Origin: Eremomyces bilateralis CBS 781.70
Lineage: Eukaryota; Ascomycota; Dothideomycetes; Eremomycetales; Eremomycetaceae
Reading direction: 5' to 3'
DNA: 33,734 bases
NCBI RefSeq assembly: GCF_010015585.1
Contig: NW_022985113.1
Coordinates: 1-33,734, forward strand
A program made the position numbers and the translations under genes. How positions within the stretch are numbered: the first letter of the stretch is position 1; each line of letters starts with the position of its first letter. Positions 1-10,143 of the stretch are shown piece by piece. The notes under the pieces are model-generated. The model ran no database searches, was not told where the DNA came from, and saw only the letters and a list, made by a program, of their open reading frames with translations.

Positions 1-1
1 A

Positions 2-21
2 TCACGTGTGCTTATCACGTG
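2..21. promoter_or_regulatory. Two TCACGTG elements upstream of IND1
   Basis: TCACGTG occurs at 2-8 and again at 15-21, 13 bp apart, about 330 bp before the IND1 start codon. The core CACGTG is the E-box bound by bHLH factors such as Cbf1 in yeasts. The same element in its full palindromic form appears in two other intergenic regions of this window. Function is inferred from motif and position only. Confidence 0.4.
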
Positions 22-352
22 CCTTAAATTTGAAAATAAAAGAGGTATAGCGGCACCGCTTAATCAGCGGATTACAGCTGTCGAGCCTGATTTTCAGGTG
101 TTCCACATATTCCTGGCAGAAACCCTCCAATATGTGTGCAGTGTCTAGCTTGCTCTGAAGTCGAAGTACCTATCGTTTTGCTCTGCACGCAGGGGTGCCC
201 GGCACACAGGGAGGGAGGTTACTTGATAGGTAGAACGGCGCTAAACCGGAAGGGGAAGTGCGGCAGCACCCGTTATTCTGTTGTAGAAACACCTGTTGAC
301 ATCCATGGGTATAATTCTGCTTGTAATACAATGTATTCCCAACAACGTGACG
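22..352 (+). other. Upstream region of IND1
   Basis: No supportable gene lies here. The open frames do not resemble known proteins. It should hold the promoter and 5' UTR of IND1. An ATG at 305 is in frame with the chosen IND1 start at 353 and would add 16 residues. Confidence 0.5.
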
Positions 353-1450
353 ATGAGCATTCGAAAATTTTCATCGTTAAGGATCCTTCGCCATGAAAAT
401 CCATTGGTGAGAGTTCCGCATCTGTCGTCCTGATCGCCATATTGACCGTGTAAAGGGGCTTCCAAGCTCGCGCGCTCCGCCTCAGATCCCCCGAATGCAG
501 CGAGGACTGCCGCAAAAACGACGAATTCCAGACGTAAAGAAAGTCATTGTGGTCTCGTCAGCCAAAGGCGGCGTTGGGAAATCTACCATAGCCGGTGAAT
601 GCGACCGATAAAAAATTAAGCATCACGATGCTGACTTAGCCGTTAGCAAACCTTGCTCTGGCATTTGCTCGAAGAGGTTTACGGACGGGGATTCTAGACA
701 CCGATATATTTGGTCCCTCGATCCCTACGCTCTTCAACATCTCAGGAGAGCCACGGCTGTCCACCAGTACGGCAACCCTTCCACAGTGTACCCTACGAAT
801 GCTCATCTCCTGCAGACAACCAACTAATTCCCCTTTCGAATTATGGAGTAAAATCCATGTCGATGGGCTACCTCGTTGGAGAAGATGCACCAGTCGTCTG
901 GCGTGGGCTCATGGTCATGAAAGCATTGCAGCAACTGCTCCATGAAGTCGAGTGGGGCGGACTAGACCTGCTCGTCCTTGACCTTCCGCCAGGGACAGGA
1001 GATGTCCAATTGACAATTTCACAGCAAGTGGAAGTGGATGGTAAGCGCATTCAACTTGAATCTGGCATCTGTGCGCTAACAGATGATTCCCCTCCAGGAG
1101 CTGTCATCGTCTCAACACCTCAGACATTGTCCGCTCTCGACGCCATCAAAGGCGTCAACATGTTCGGCAAGGTCAACGTCCCCATCCTTGGTCTCATCCA
1201 GAACATGTCCGTCTTCATCTGCCCCCACTGCTCCGAGAGCACCCATATATTTGGGTCGGGGCCGCTTGAGAAGAAATGTCGAGAGCTCAACCTTCCCCTG
1301 CTCGGTGATATCCCTCTCGACGGCAGGATTTGTGAGGATGCGGATCGTGGGATGCCGACTGTGGTGGCGGATCCTAAAGGTGTCAGAGCCCAGGCTTTTG
1401 GGCAGATTGCACAAAATATTGGGGAATTAATAGGACTGGATGTGAAATAA
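353..1450 (+). CDS. IND1: Mitochondrial P-loop Fe-S assembly ATPase IND1/NUBPL (Mrp/NBP35 family)
   Basis: This mitochondrial ATPase delivers [4Fe-4S] clusters, chiefly to respiratory complex I. I join five exons: 353-406, 456-594, 647-766, 816-1040 and 1098-1450, giving 296 residues. The introns are 49, 52, 49 and 57 bp; the last is in frame and free of stops. The N-terminus ([14 protein letters not shown]) is basic and free of acidic residues, as in a mitochondrial targeting peptide. It is followed by the family stretch ENPLGLP. The deviant Walker A is AKGGVGKST at the end of exon 2. [10 protein letters not shown] and [12 protein letters not shown] follow in exon 3, then [20 protein letters not shown] and [11 protein letters not shown] in exon 4. 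The cluster-binding CPHC pair and [16 protein letters not shown] lie in exon 5. Length and motif order match NUBPL. An in-frame ATG at 305 is an alternative start, but 353 gives the better targeting signal. Confidence 0.93.
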
Positions 1451-2554
1451 TTAAAAGAGGTGGAATACCTTGTAATATAGGTGTCATTTTTTTGGTGTTG
1501 TAATTACTAACCAGTACCATGGGGAATGAAATGTGTGGATTTTACCTATCAAGACATCCGACATCGATTTCTCCTTCTTCTCTCCTTCTTGTTAATTGCT
1601 GTTCCAGGATCCGCTGTTAACTATGAGTTCCACGCACATGTCGAAACTTTGAAAACGCGAGCAGAGGCCGATAGGCCGAACGCCGAGACGTGAAATGGGG
1701 ACCGTTAGGTCAAAGTTTGGTGTATGGAGTCTACCGGTAGCTTCCTAGGTGCTCTGCTAGTATTGCTGCGCCCCGGTCCATATCGGCAGCAATGCAACTC
1801 TCGCCAGCAGCGTAGGAGGTGTTCGACGAGCTCCCTCTGAACTTGGTCCCTAGATGGGCTACCATCCCACGGGAGAAGTGCGCGAATCGAGAGAGTATAT
1901 CTGTGCTCAGATGGCGGCCTGGCTCCAAGAAGAAGCTCCGCAGACACACAAGGTCCCTAAGCCTTCAAGCGTAAGGCACAGGGTTCGAAAGGGGGGGTTC
2001 GAAAGGGGGGGTTCGAAAAGGGGGGTTCGAAAAGGGGGGTTCGAAAAGGGGGGTTCGAAAAGGGGGGTTCGAAAAGGCGGAAGGGGTTGGGTCTCGTCGC
2101 GCCGCGGGAAGTGGTGGAAAAACCTCTTGCCACGAATGCTAGTTCACTAACCATGACATTCTAGTCTAGGCGGGCGAGATTCGAGAGGATGGCAGCGATG
2201 GCGCGAGGAAGGGTGGATGCCGACGAAAGGGCCGTGGACAAAGCGTCGTCTCGGGCAAGGGCATCGGAAATTGAGGAGCGGAATTCTCTCCTTGGCTAAC
2301 GATAAAGCATGATTTTCTAAAGCTGGCCGGACCGTGTTCAGATGATGATGGAGCTATGGTACCGGAACCCTATCCGAGAACCTCTCCTACCTGGGCAATC
2401 AGTCGAAACAGTGGAGTTCAGTCTCCTGGTAGCTTCAAGTCATCGCAATGTATTCTCCGGGCGAGATGAATGGCCCTGAAAGGAACCCCAGGCTTTGAAT
2501 ACTCGAAACTGCACCATATGATAGAGCCAACCTTAACTAGGGCTGAAGAACTCA
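1451..2554. other. Intergenic region between IND1 and the ABCF gene
   Basis: This 1.1 kb gap holds the 3' ends of two convergent genes and the 14-bp minisatellite at 1981-2081. The short open frames here (for example 1854-2150 plus and 1957-2154 minus) owe much of their length to the minisatellite and match nothing I recognise. I see no RNA gene or transposon. Confidence 0.5.
1981..2081. repeat. 14-bp G-rich minisatellite, seven copies
   Basis: The palindrome TTCGAA occurs at 1984, 1998, 2012, 2026, 2040, 2054 and 2068, an exact 14-bp period. Copies 1-2 read TTCGAAA plus seven G. Copies 3-6 read TTCGAAAA plus six G, and copy 7 degenerates into GGCGGAAGG. Only the number of A versus G at the boundary varies. 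All G runs lie on the plus strand, so the array could form G-quadruplex structure. The core GGTTCGAA also resembles part of a TFIIIC B box, which may be chance. Confidence 0.95.
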
Positions 2555-4897
2555 TCAAGTGTACCCTTTCTTCATCAGCCTCTCAGCCGCTCTTTCAGCA
2601 ATTCCCTCATATTCCAGCATCTCTCCCAGCCGCCTGAGTTCTCCTTTCACGACCCGATACACCTCTCCCTTCTTCGCCTCCTCCTCCTCATCCTCACTAC
2701 TCTCGCTCTCCTCCTCATCTCCCACCCCAGCAACGTTTCTCGAGAAAGAAGAAATCGACTCCCCCTCCACTAAGGTCCGAATGAAGAACCGGTCATGGCT
2801 GACCACCACCAACGCCCCTTCATATGCCCTCAAAGCCTGCACCAGCGCCACGATCGTGTCGGAGTCCAAATGCGTCGTCACCTCATCTAGAACTAGTAGA
2901 TGCGGCGGATCGAACAACAACAGCGCGATCGCGACGCGCACCTTTTGCCCCCCGGAGAGCGCGAAGATCGGCACCTCCGCCGCGGACTTCCCCGACAGTC
3001 CCAAACTTCCCAGGATCTTCCGTCCTTTGACTTCGTCCACCACCCCGTCCGATACCTGGATGAGGTGGGCGAGCGCGGTGAGCTCGCGGTTCTGCTCGCC
3101 GAGGGCGGTGAGTTCCTCCGTCACGCGCTGCGAGTAGCGGCCGAACTTCGCGCGTGGGTGCCGGGTGATGGTCCCCTTGGTGGGTTTGACGTCCGTTTTC
3201 GTTTCCTCATTTTTCTCCATGATGAGGTTGACTAGGGTGGTCTTCCCGCTGCCGTTCAGTCCGACGATCCCCACACGCTCGCCGAGTCGCACTGTCAGGT
3301 TGACACCTTTTAGGACCTCTTTTCTCGGCTGCTTCCGGCCTTTCGACGGGTAGCTGAACTGCACCCCCTCAACCGCAACCAAAGCGCCCGGAAACCTCAA
3401 ATCGGGCACTTCGGTCTTGATGACGATCCGTGGCAAAAGATCGAACTTGGGTACTTCGATGCCGGCGCGATTCGACAGGTGGTATCCGGCGAGGTCTCGA
3501 TTTAGCTTGAAGCGGGTTCCTTTGGCACTGACCTCCAGTCCTGTCCGCTCTTCCATCTTCTTTTTCCGGCTGGCAGCCTGCCGTGCTTTCTTGTCATCGC
3601 CTTGTCTTCTTGCCGCTTTCATGCTGGACTCGATCGTGTCTTTCATGTGAGCCACTTGCTTTTCCTGGGCACCTTTCATTCGCGTCATCCATTTGGCGTA
3701 CTTGTGCCGTTGCATCTCGTACCCCGAAAGTGTCCCGCGGAACCGTTCCAGAGAGTTCTCCCGCATCATGAGCAGCTCTTCCGCAATGGCATCGGCAAAG
3801 GCGCGATCATGGGTTACCGCCAGGATGGTCGTTCCCTTGTCCTCGGAAACCGAGATCAAGTACTGTTGCAGCCAAATGATAGAAGGGAGGTCGAGGAAGT
3901 TAGTCGGTTCGTCGAGCAAGAGTACATCGGCCGGTTGAATGAGCGAGCAAGCAATCGAGGCTCTCGTCCGCCAGCCCCCTGAAAGATGGCCTAGAGGGGC
4001 ATCGATAACATCTTCCTTGAAACCAAGTCCAATCAAGATCTTGCGAGCCTGACCTGGAAGACTGGACGCATCCATGCTTTCCAGCTCCATCCGTACGCTC
4101 TCCAGCATTCCAAACGCATTGTCATGCGCGGAACCCATGTCTTCTTCGTTCGACGCTGGGTCATCCGTGGCGGCCTTTTCTGCCTCAGAAACCTCATTCT
4201 CTACTTGGATCAACTCCTTCCTGGCCTTTGCGCCTCGAGCACCGCTCCGCTTCTCTGCAACTCGCTTTGCTTCTTCAAGTTTTCGCTTCAATCTGTCGAG
4301 GTTGATTCGGCGGATGGCTTGTACCGCAGCAACCGGGTCCGCCGTTTCTTTTAGTGACGATGACAGAATAGCCTCTTCGTGAAGAAGGCGCTCTCGCCTA
4401 GCATCGCTGCGAACGACGTGGTCAAGGAGCGTCTCGGTGTCTTGTTTCACTCGGGATGGTGACAAGGCATCTGATGCAGACAAAGACAACTGAGCAGTAG
4501 CATCCTCCAATGGAGCCTCTTGTGGCGAAGCATCGCTTTGAGTTTGGCCTAGAAGTAGAATGCGAATGCTAGGGGGAATTCCTGGGATCAGACTGTCCGC
4601 CATGGCCCGTAAAAGCGCTGAAACAGTTCAGTCGCGCCCATATACCGCTGTCACGGCACATCGATGGAGATACACACTGCTTTTCCCAACTCCATTCCGC
4701 CCAGCCAGTACATATCGCCGGCCTTCCTTGAGAGAAAGTTCCGCATTCGTCAAGATCTCCTTCTGCCCGATGGAGATAGAGAGGGATTTGACTACCACAT
4801 CTTTCGAGGTCGGGTCGGATACTGCTTCGGTGTGAAACCGAGATTGCTGGGCAGTAACTTGAATCTGCTGTGGCTTTTGGTGCTCCTTTGTCCGCAT
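2555..4897 (-). CDS. ABCF-family ATPase with tandem nucleotide-binding domains
   Basis: This is a soluble, translation- or ribosome-associated type of ABC protein with two ABC domains and no membrane segments. Two exons on the minus strand, 4678-4897 and 2555-4617, are joined across a 60-bp intron (4618-4677) that interrupts the first Walker A. The product is 760 residues. Domain 1 has GRNGVGKST at 66-74, signature LSGGWRTR at 285 and DEPTNFLD at 309. A charged helical insertion of about 200 residues lies between Walker A and signature. Domain 2 has GLNGSGKTT at 526, LSGGQKVRV at 627 and DEVTTHLD at 651. H-loops (VTHDR, VSHDR) are present in both. The lysine-rich linker and acidic tail (about 710-725) are typical of ABCF proteins. 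The second Walker B reads DEVT instead of DEPT. It may be an Arb1-like ribosome biogenesis factor, but I cannot assign the exact orthologue. Confidence 0.92.
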
Positions 4898-5651
4898 TGT
4901 GCTGTTTGAACTGTCTTCGGTCTGTTTTCAGTGGTGTTGAGAGGTGACGTGACGTGGAATGAGTAGGGTATGAAACCGATTAAAAGACTGTTAGGTTAAC
5001 TATAGTTAGGTATGTACTATCTAGGCGGTAAATGAACGTTTATGGGGACTTTAATGGCTTTAAAATCGTCGGATCACTGCTCTCTGCTGATCTCAAAGAG
5101 GTGTTTGGATTGGGTCACCGCAATAGCTGTATTGCCGGTTTCATTGGAACGTTATTGTTTAGGTTGGAGGGTTGTAGACATCAGGCATGTAATCGATACT
5201 CCCCTCACTTCAAGGCAACATCGACGATGACGGCATACCTTACGATATTATACCATACTAATGAAACCGATTGGCGAGACTGAATATTGAAGATGCGAGG
5301 GGCATTTACAGTATTCTCTCCCCATATCTATAGACCCTAAGAGTTTAGACCCAAGTTAACTGTCTCGAGTCCATATTACTTCCGGATAGTCGTCAGGGTC
5401 AATATTGGCCAATCAAATCGTGGCATTTGGTGATGTCGCGCATTCGAGGAGCTTCGACTTCCATTCCACACTTCATTCGCATTTCAATTGCCAAAGCAGA
5501 ACCACAGCACCATAGATTGGTTGCATACTTGAGGAAGCAGACCGAAAGGATCAACTAAACTCCCAGCGTACCGTCCAAGTCGCGATCCCTAGGCGCATAC
5601 CACACCATGCGGAGGCACTCACTACGCGTGTAGTTGACACTCACCACAACT
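4898..5651. other. Divergent intergenic region, ABCF gene and 5652 gene
   Basis: This 754-bp region separates two divergent start codons, so it should carry both promoters. Apart from the CCAAT palindrome at 5404-5413 I find no distinct element. The short open frames (for example 5032-5283) look like chance. Confidence 0.5.
5404..5413. promoter_or_regulatory. Palindromic double CCAAT box
   Basis: ATTGGCCAAT is a perfect 10-bp palindrome, giving a CCAAT box on each strand. It lies about 240 bp upstream of the start at 5652 and about 510 bp upstream of the ABCF start at 4897. The fungal HAP/CBC complex binds CCAAT. The overlapping inverted arrangement could serve either gene. Function is inferred. 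Confidence 0.4.
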
Positions 5652-7537
5652 ATGTCCGACGTCGAATCCCCTGGATCTGCGCAGCCCTCCTCGACAGGTC
5701 CAAAGTACCCGGCGCCAAAAGACAAGCAATGTCCCTATTGCTACCAACTCTTCACCTCCTCCTCCCTCGGCCGCCACCTCGACCTGTACATCAAGCCGAA
5801 GAACGCCAAACCGCCGGACGGGAAGCACGATGTCGAGGAGATCAAACGGATACGGGGGCACATTACGCGTCGACAGCCGAAGTCCGGGCCGAAGAGAGCG
5901 CCTGGCTCGTCTCGTTATAATGACGTCTCGGCCGACATGTCCACCCCAGCCTTGCGCGTACCGGCGATGAATAGCATCGTATCCCAGACACAGGAGAATG
6001 GCACGTTGGAATTTCCCCGTGCCAGAGCTGTCCCGATGGCACCGCACACATACATACCCGCCGATACGACTGCGCACATGCAACAAGGCGAGACGCCCCA
6101 CGAGTCGACGAGCCCAACGCGGCCGGCCATGGGACAGAAGCTCCCTGAAATCTTTCGGCCAACGTGGTTGACGACAGGGGTGATTTCCGGACTGCCGCCG
6201 CGGCCGGTGAGCGCGTTTGAACATTCCTTGGCGCGTGGCCACGGGTCCGCGGGCGGGACAACGCTGCCGGCTGGGATGGAGAGGGATGTGAAGGAGCGAT
6301 TGAACGAGCATTTGGAGACGGGGGCGGCGGCGCAGAGGGCATTGAAGGAGATGTGGAATGTTTTGGAAGGATTGAAGTGCGTTTAGCTTATATTCCCGAT
6401 GCTACCAGGAACGGATCAGAAGGATGGACTAACAACATTCCCAGCCAACCGAAGCCTCCCGCGCATCCATTTCCCTTCGACCCCGTCTCCCACAACTTTC
6501 CCGGCCTGTGCCTCCGAATCCTGGAACCTCCACCGACGCTCTTCTCCGCGACGCCCTTTGCGATGTCGTCATCTTGCTCCATTAGTCCGCCCGGCCCGAA
6601 TCAATATGATGCGCTGGTTCGCACCGTCCGGGAACGCCTTGCGAACCATAGCGCATGGATGGAGAAATGGTGCATGCAAAAGTCAAGCGATTTGCCGAAT
6701 GCGAGGAACACGGCGACCGAATCGATGACACCGCAGGACAACCATCAAGGTCCTCATGTGACAGGTCCAGAGGCGGCCATAATCCTCGAGCATGTCGATG
6801 TCTCGTATGCACACTTCAGTTCGTTGTCATCGTACGACAAGTCGCAAGCGTGGCAAATCGAGCTGCTGCGCGCGTACTTCCAAACCTCATCCGAGCTCCA
6901 GACGACCCGGAAGGAATTAGATACCGCACGCGCTGAAATCGACGCTCTCCGAGATGGTTGGCTAGGTTTTGAACGCGAAGACAAGGACGGCGGCGGCGCG
7001 ATCCAACGGAGCGAGAGCAGCAAACAATGGAACCAAACCCGCCTCGAACGCGTCATGAAAAACGTCTCCGGCGCCGGCGGACTCTCGCCGCATGCCGCCG
7101 CATTCGCAACCCCCCAAAAGGCCAGCATGCGCAGCATTTCAGATGAAGTACATACGCGGCTCGGGATCAACCTGGGGCCGGGCGACAACCATGTGTCCGC
7201 GTTTGAGAAGCTGCTGCAGCGGTTTCGGGATATCATCCGCCAGGAAGAGCAGAGTAAACCGCGGGAACCGGAGCGGCGGGTGCTGGCGCCGACGCCACCG
7301 GTCGCTGCGCACCGAGTGGCTCCTGGGTACGGAGAGCCAGGGATATCTCCGCCGAAGCGGCAATCTGCGTGGATGAACTCGGATACGAATGGAACGCACT
7401 ATGATCCTATTGAGCGGGAGTTTCGGGCTCATCGGTTTAAGCGGACGCGGACTGGAGCGGACGGACAGGGGGGAGCACAAGACTCTGAGGATGAGGAAGA
7501 CTCTGAGGTCGAAGAACCGGAAGAGGAAGAGCATTAA
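5652..7537 (+). CDS. Fungal protein of unknown function with N-terminal CxxC...H motif, coiled coil and acidic tail
   Basis: I recognise no characterised family. Two exons, 5652-6376 and 6445-7537, are joined over a 68-bp intron that has a GACTAAC branch site. The product is 605 residues. Near the N-terminus is a zinc-finger-like C27-x2-C30-x11-H42 in the context CPYCYQLF...SLGRHLDLYI. A basic stretch (ITRRQPKSGPKR) follows. A fourth zinc ligand is not obvious, so the fold is uncertain; UBZ-like or C2HC-like modules are possible. The middle is disordered and rich in Pro and Ser. A helical segment (about 420-450, ELQTTRKELDTARAEIDAL) looks like a coiled coil. The last 20 residues are very acidic (SEDEEDSEVEEPEEEEH). 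The layout suggests a nuclear protein, which is inference. The first ATG of the frame is at 5652. Confidence 0.82.
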
Positions 7538-7642
7538 GAACACAGGATACTTACAAAAAGAATGCAAACTTCATTGAGACGATCAGACATAGGAGAGACG
7601 CCATGAAAGCAAAGACACGTCTATGCAACCACAGAAGTGCAG

Positions 7643-9070
7643 CTAGAGGAATAGACCGACGAAAGAGCAAACTCCGAGCAAGCTCCATTGCCACCAACCC
7701 AACACATTCAAGTTCCACCCGCTATTCACCACGGCAATCAGCTCCGTAGCATTCGCCGGCTCCGCCCTATTTCTATACTCGTCATAGATGGCCCTAACCC
7801 CAACCTCCTCCACCGTGGGCAGCCACCGAATGATCCCATTGAGCACGCTGTTCCCCTGCATCAGCTGGCGCCGATTGTACTGCTTCCCGGTGGTGGAGAG
7901 ATGGACGAGGCCGGCAGTGATAGGGGGACGTCCTTGCGACTCGGTGGATGGGAGGTCTTGAACGAATCCCGCCACTTTCGCATCGTCGGTGCCGTGCTTC
8001 AGCGGATCGTTGTGGACGGTGCCGGTGTTTGAGGTGGATGGATGAACCGCCAACATGTGTTCCCGGCCGATGGTCCCGGTTGAGCCAGCGTCGTGGGAGC
8101 CATGCTTCCGTGGATCGTCGTGAGAGCCGTGCTTTCGTGAATCATCGTGGATGATGCCACTCGCACTATTCGCGGACAATGGATGAACCGCCAGCACATT
8201 TTCCTGGAGAACCTTATTGATTGAACTATCGTCGTGAGAGCCGTGCTTTCGTGAATCATCGTGGACGATGCCACTCGCACTATTCGCGGACAATGGATGA
8301 ACCGCCAGCACATTTTCCTGGAGAACCTTATTGATTGAACTATCGTCGTGAGAGCCGTGCTTCCGTGGATCATCATGGACGATACCACTCGCACTATGCG
8401 AGAATGGATGAACGGCCAGCACGTTTTCGTGGCCGACAGTTTCGGTGGAGCAAATGTCATGGGAGCAGTGGTTTTGTGGATCATCGTGGACGATCCTACT
8501 CGCGCTGTTCGAGGAAAATGGATGAACGGCTAATACGTTTTCGTTGGCCGTGGTTGCAGCCGAGTCTGCGTCACCGTGGGTGGTCAAGGTCGAGTCATCG
8601 GCCAATGTGGCAACGAGTTGTCGGCGGTCTCCTGGTTCGTTCCGCCGGAAGATGGACCTGATGAAATCGTAGTTGAGCGGATCGGGAATCGCAGATGAGG
8701 ATTCACGTTTCGCCGGCGCTGGGTCATCTCGAGCCGTCAAGATAATCTGATGTCCCTTCTGCCACTTTCTAGCGATGCCTTTACGTGGGAACTTCAAGAA
8801 CATGGGCTGCTGGGCAACGTGTCGCTTGGTTTCGACGGTGATGATCCCGGACTCCCGATCCAGCGTCGCTCGTTCGTCCCCGTACGCGGCCTTCTGCGCG
8901 TTCAGGTAATTGACGTTCAGTACATTGCTCGCGCCTTGCCCGAGGCGTCCGAAGAAGTTTTTGACGATATCCACGGCGGGCCGGGGCGGGGGGTCGGAGT
9001 CATACTCAACGGGCGTGGCTTGAATTGTAGGGGATAACAGGAGGAGCGGAACTAGGAGTTCTTTATACAT
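7643..9070 (-). CDS. Secreted or cell-surface protein with five Asp/His-rich tandem repeats
   Basis: This single-exon frame of 475 residues matches no family I recognise. It starts with a signal peptide (MYKELLVPLLLLSPTIQATP). Residues 20-165 are non-repetitive and contain several dibasic KR or RR sites that Kex2 could cut. The centre holds five repeats of about 35-47 residues with the pattern ENVLAVHP..S.SASGIVHDD..KHGSHDD. Repeats 2-4 are near identical; repeat 4 has an extra partial copy of RKHGSHDD. The C-terminus ends in a hydrophobic segment (VLGWWQWSLLGVCSFVGLFL) after a small-residue NSG site. That would suit a GPI-anchor signal or a membrane anchor. The many His and Asp residues could bind metal, which is speculation. 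The repeats suggest a fast-evolving cell-wall or surface protein. Confidence 0.75.
   Translation of the reverse strand: MYKELLVPLLLLSPTIQATPVEYDSDPPPRPAVDIVKNFFGRLGQGASNVLNVNYLNAQKAAYGDERATLDRESGIITVETKRHVAQQPMFLKFPRKGIARKWQKGHQIILTARDDPAPAKRESSSAIPDPLNYDFIRSIFRRNEPGDRRQLVATLADDSTLTTHGDADSAATTANENVLAVHPFSSNSASRIVHDDPQNHCSHDICSTETVGHENVLAVHPFSHSASGIVHDDPRKHGSHDDSSINKVLQENVLAVHPLSANSASGIVHDDSRKHGSHDDSSINKVLQENVLAVHPLSANSASGIIHDDSRKHGSHDDPRKHGSHDAGSTGTIGREHMLAVHPSTSNTGTVHNDPLKHGTDDAKVAGFVQDLPSTESQGRPPITAGLVHLSTTGKQYNRRQLMQGNSVLNGIIRWLPTVEEVGVRAIYDEYRNRAEPANATELIAVVNSGWNLNVLGWWQWSLLGVCSFVGLFL
8121..8348 (-). repeat. Two 114-bp tandem repeats within the secreted-protein gene
   Basis: The segments 8121-8234 and 8235-8348 are direct 114-bp (38-codon) repeats that differ at one base by my reading (ATGATG versus ACGATG). 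The difference changes Val to Ile in GIVHDD/GIIHDD. More diverged copies flank them on both sides, back to about 8030 and on to about 8570. The near identity points to recent duplication or gene conversion. Confidence 0.92.
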
Positions 9071-10143
9071 GTTGGAATTGGACTGTATGACTCGGATAGA
9101 GTATGGATATGGAAATACCGATTACGGCAGTGCTGGAAAGGTTAAGATACGGGGGACTCAGGCGTCGCCCAAAATGCAACCGGACCGAAGACTGCGACGG
9201 AACTGGGGAGGAATGAAGATAGGACAGAGCAAAAGATAGAGACATGGTTACGGTATGTGATGATTACCGGTATGGCAGAAAGAACCATGAGCCGAATGGA
9301 TGGATGCTCTTGCTCTTATCCAGCTGGCAGCAGTGTGATAAACCAGTGTGAAGTATGATTCTAGGAAGGTTCGAGGAACCTGCCATGGTGATATTTCTGG
9401 TTCATTACTTGAAGCGCTGAGCAAGTCTTGGAGCTTGCGCTGTCAGATCTGATGTTAATAGCGATACGTGGTTATTTCTATCTAATGTAGTTGTTGAGAA
9501 AATTGTGTGCCATGCTTGAGGTTGAATTGGATCATGACGATGCAACAGTTCTCGGCCTGCTAGAAGTTCGAATGGACAGGGGCTCTGCCTGCCGAGTTCC
9601 GGGCAAGCCTTATGCCCTTGTTGCCTTATCGGGACCCCCCGCCACGATCTGCGCTTACATTGGCTGGCAACGTGAGGACAAGGTTCCTTACTTTGATCGC
9701 ACCACCACTTCACCACCATCCTCACACCACCGATCCTCCTCCTCCCACCAGACCTATCATCACTCATCAAGAGATGCCAATTAACAATCCATGTCGGTTC
9801 CTGCTGCCGGCCATGGAGCCGAAATGTTGCACCTGGCACCACCATCACCTGAGTTGTGTCCTACTGTAGTCTGGGGGAGTGTAAGTCTTTTCGATGCCCG
9901 TCCACCTGATCGCCGCATCCGGAGCCGCGAAAAGGCTACGGAATGGGTCGATGGACGTTTCTACGTATGGTATATAAACCTCTCTCTACATGTCCGTGTA
10001 TTCAGCCTCTCCATCTCCACTCCAGTGTACAAACAAGCAACGTGACCATTCACCAAACAACGTCTCCTCTCAACTGTCACAACATATAATCAACCTCTCT
10101 CCTCACCCAAACCACCAACACACCCCCCTCCCCCCTACACACA
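9071..10143. other. Divergent intergenic region before the small TM protein gene
   Basis: This 1.07 kb region holds the promoters of the 7643-9070 gene (minus) and the 10144 gene (plus). The largest open frame, 9405-9848 minus, has no recognisable similarity. A TATA box is visible at 9971. The last 120 bp before 10144 are rich in C, A and T with almost no G, as in 5' UTRs of well-expressed fungal genes. Confidence 0.5.
9971..9978 (+). promoter_or_regulatory. TATA box of the 10144 gene
   Basis: TATATAAA lies 166 bp upstream of the ATG at 10144 and is followed by a CT-rich stretch. A clear TATA box with a long pyrimidine-rich leader suggests strong or regulated expression. It is a motif-based call. 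Confidence 0.55.

Noticed and set aside
1041-1097. In-frame 57-bp segment of IND1 as coding sequence
   Set aside because: It begins GTAAGC and ends CTCCAG, and removing it restores the conserved [11 protein letters not shown] block, so I treat it as an intron.
1854-2150. 98-residue plus-strand frame with RKGG/FERGG repeats, and its minus counterpart
   Set aside because: The repeats come only from the 14-bp minisatellite, whose length is not a multiple of three. The flanking parts match nothing.
2559-3137. 192-residue plus-strand Ser-rich frame inside the ABCF gene
   Set aside because: It is antisense to a clear ABC domain and has the low-complexity composition of a shadow frame.
5622-6311. 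229-residue minus-strand Arg/His-rich frame
   Set aside because: It is antisense to the 5652-7537 gene, which has a well-formed intron and a conserved-looking N-terminal motif.
9405-9848. 147-residue minus-strand frame in the gap before 10144
   Set aside because: The composition is unlike neighbouring genes, with many Arg, Trp and Cys, and no motif is seen.
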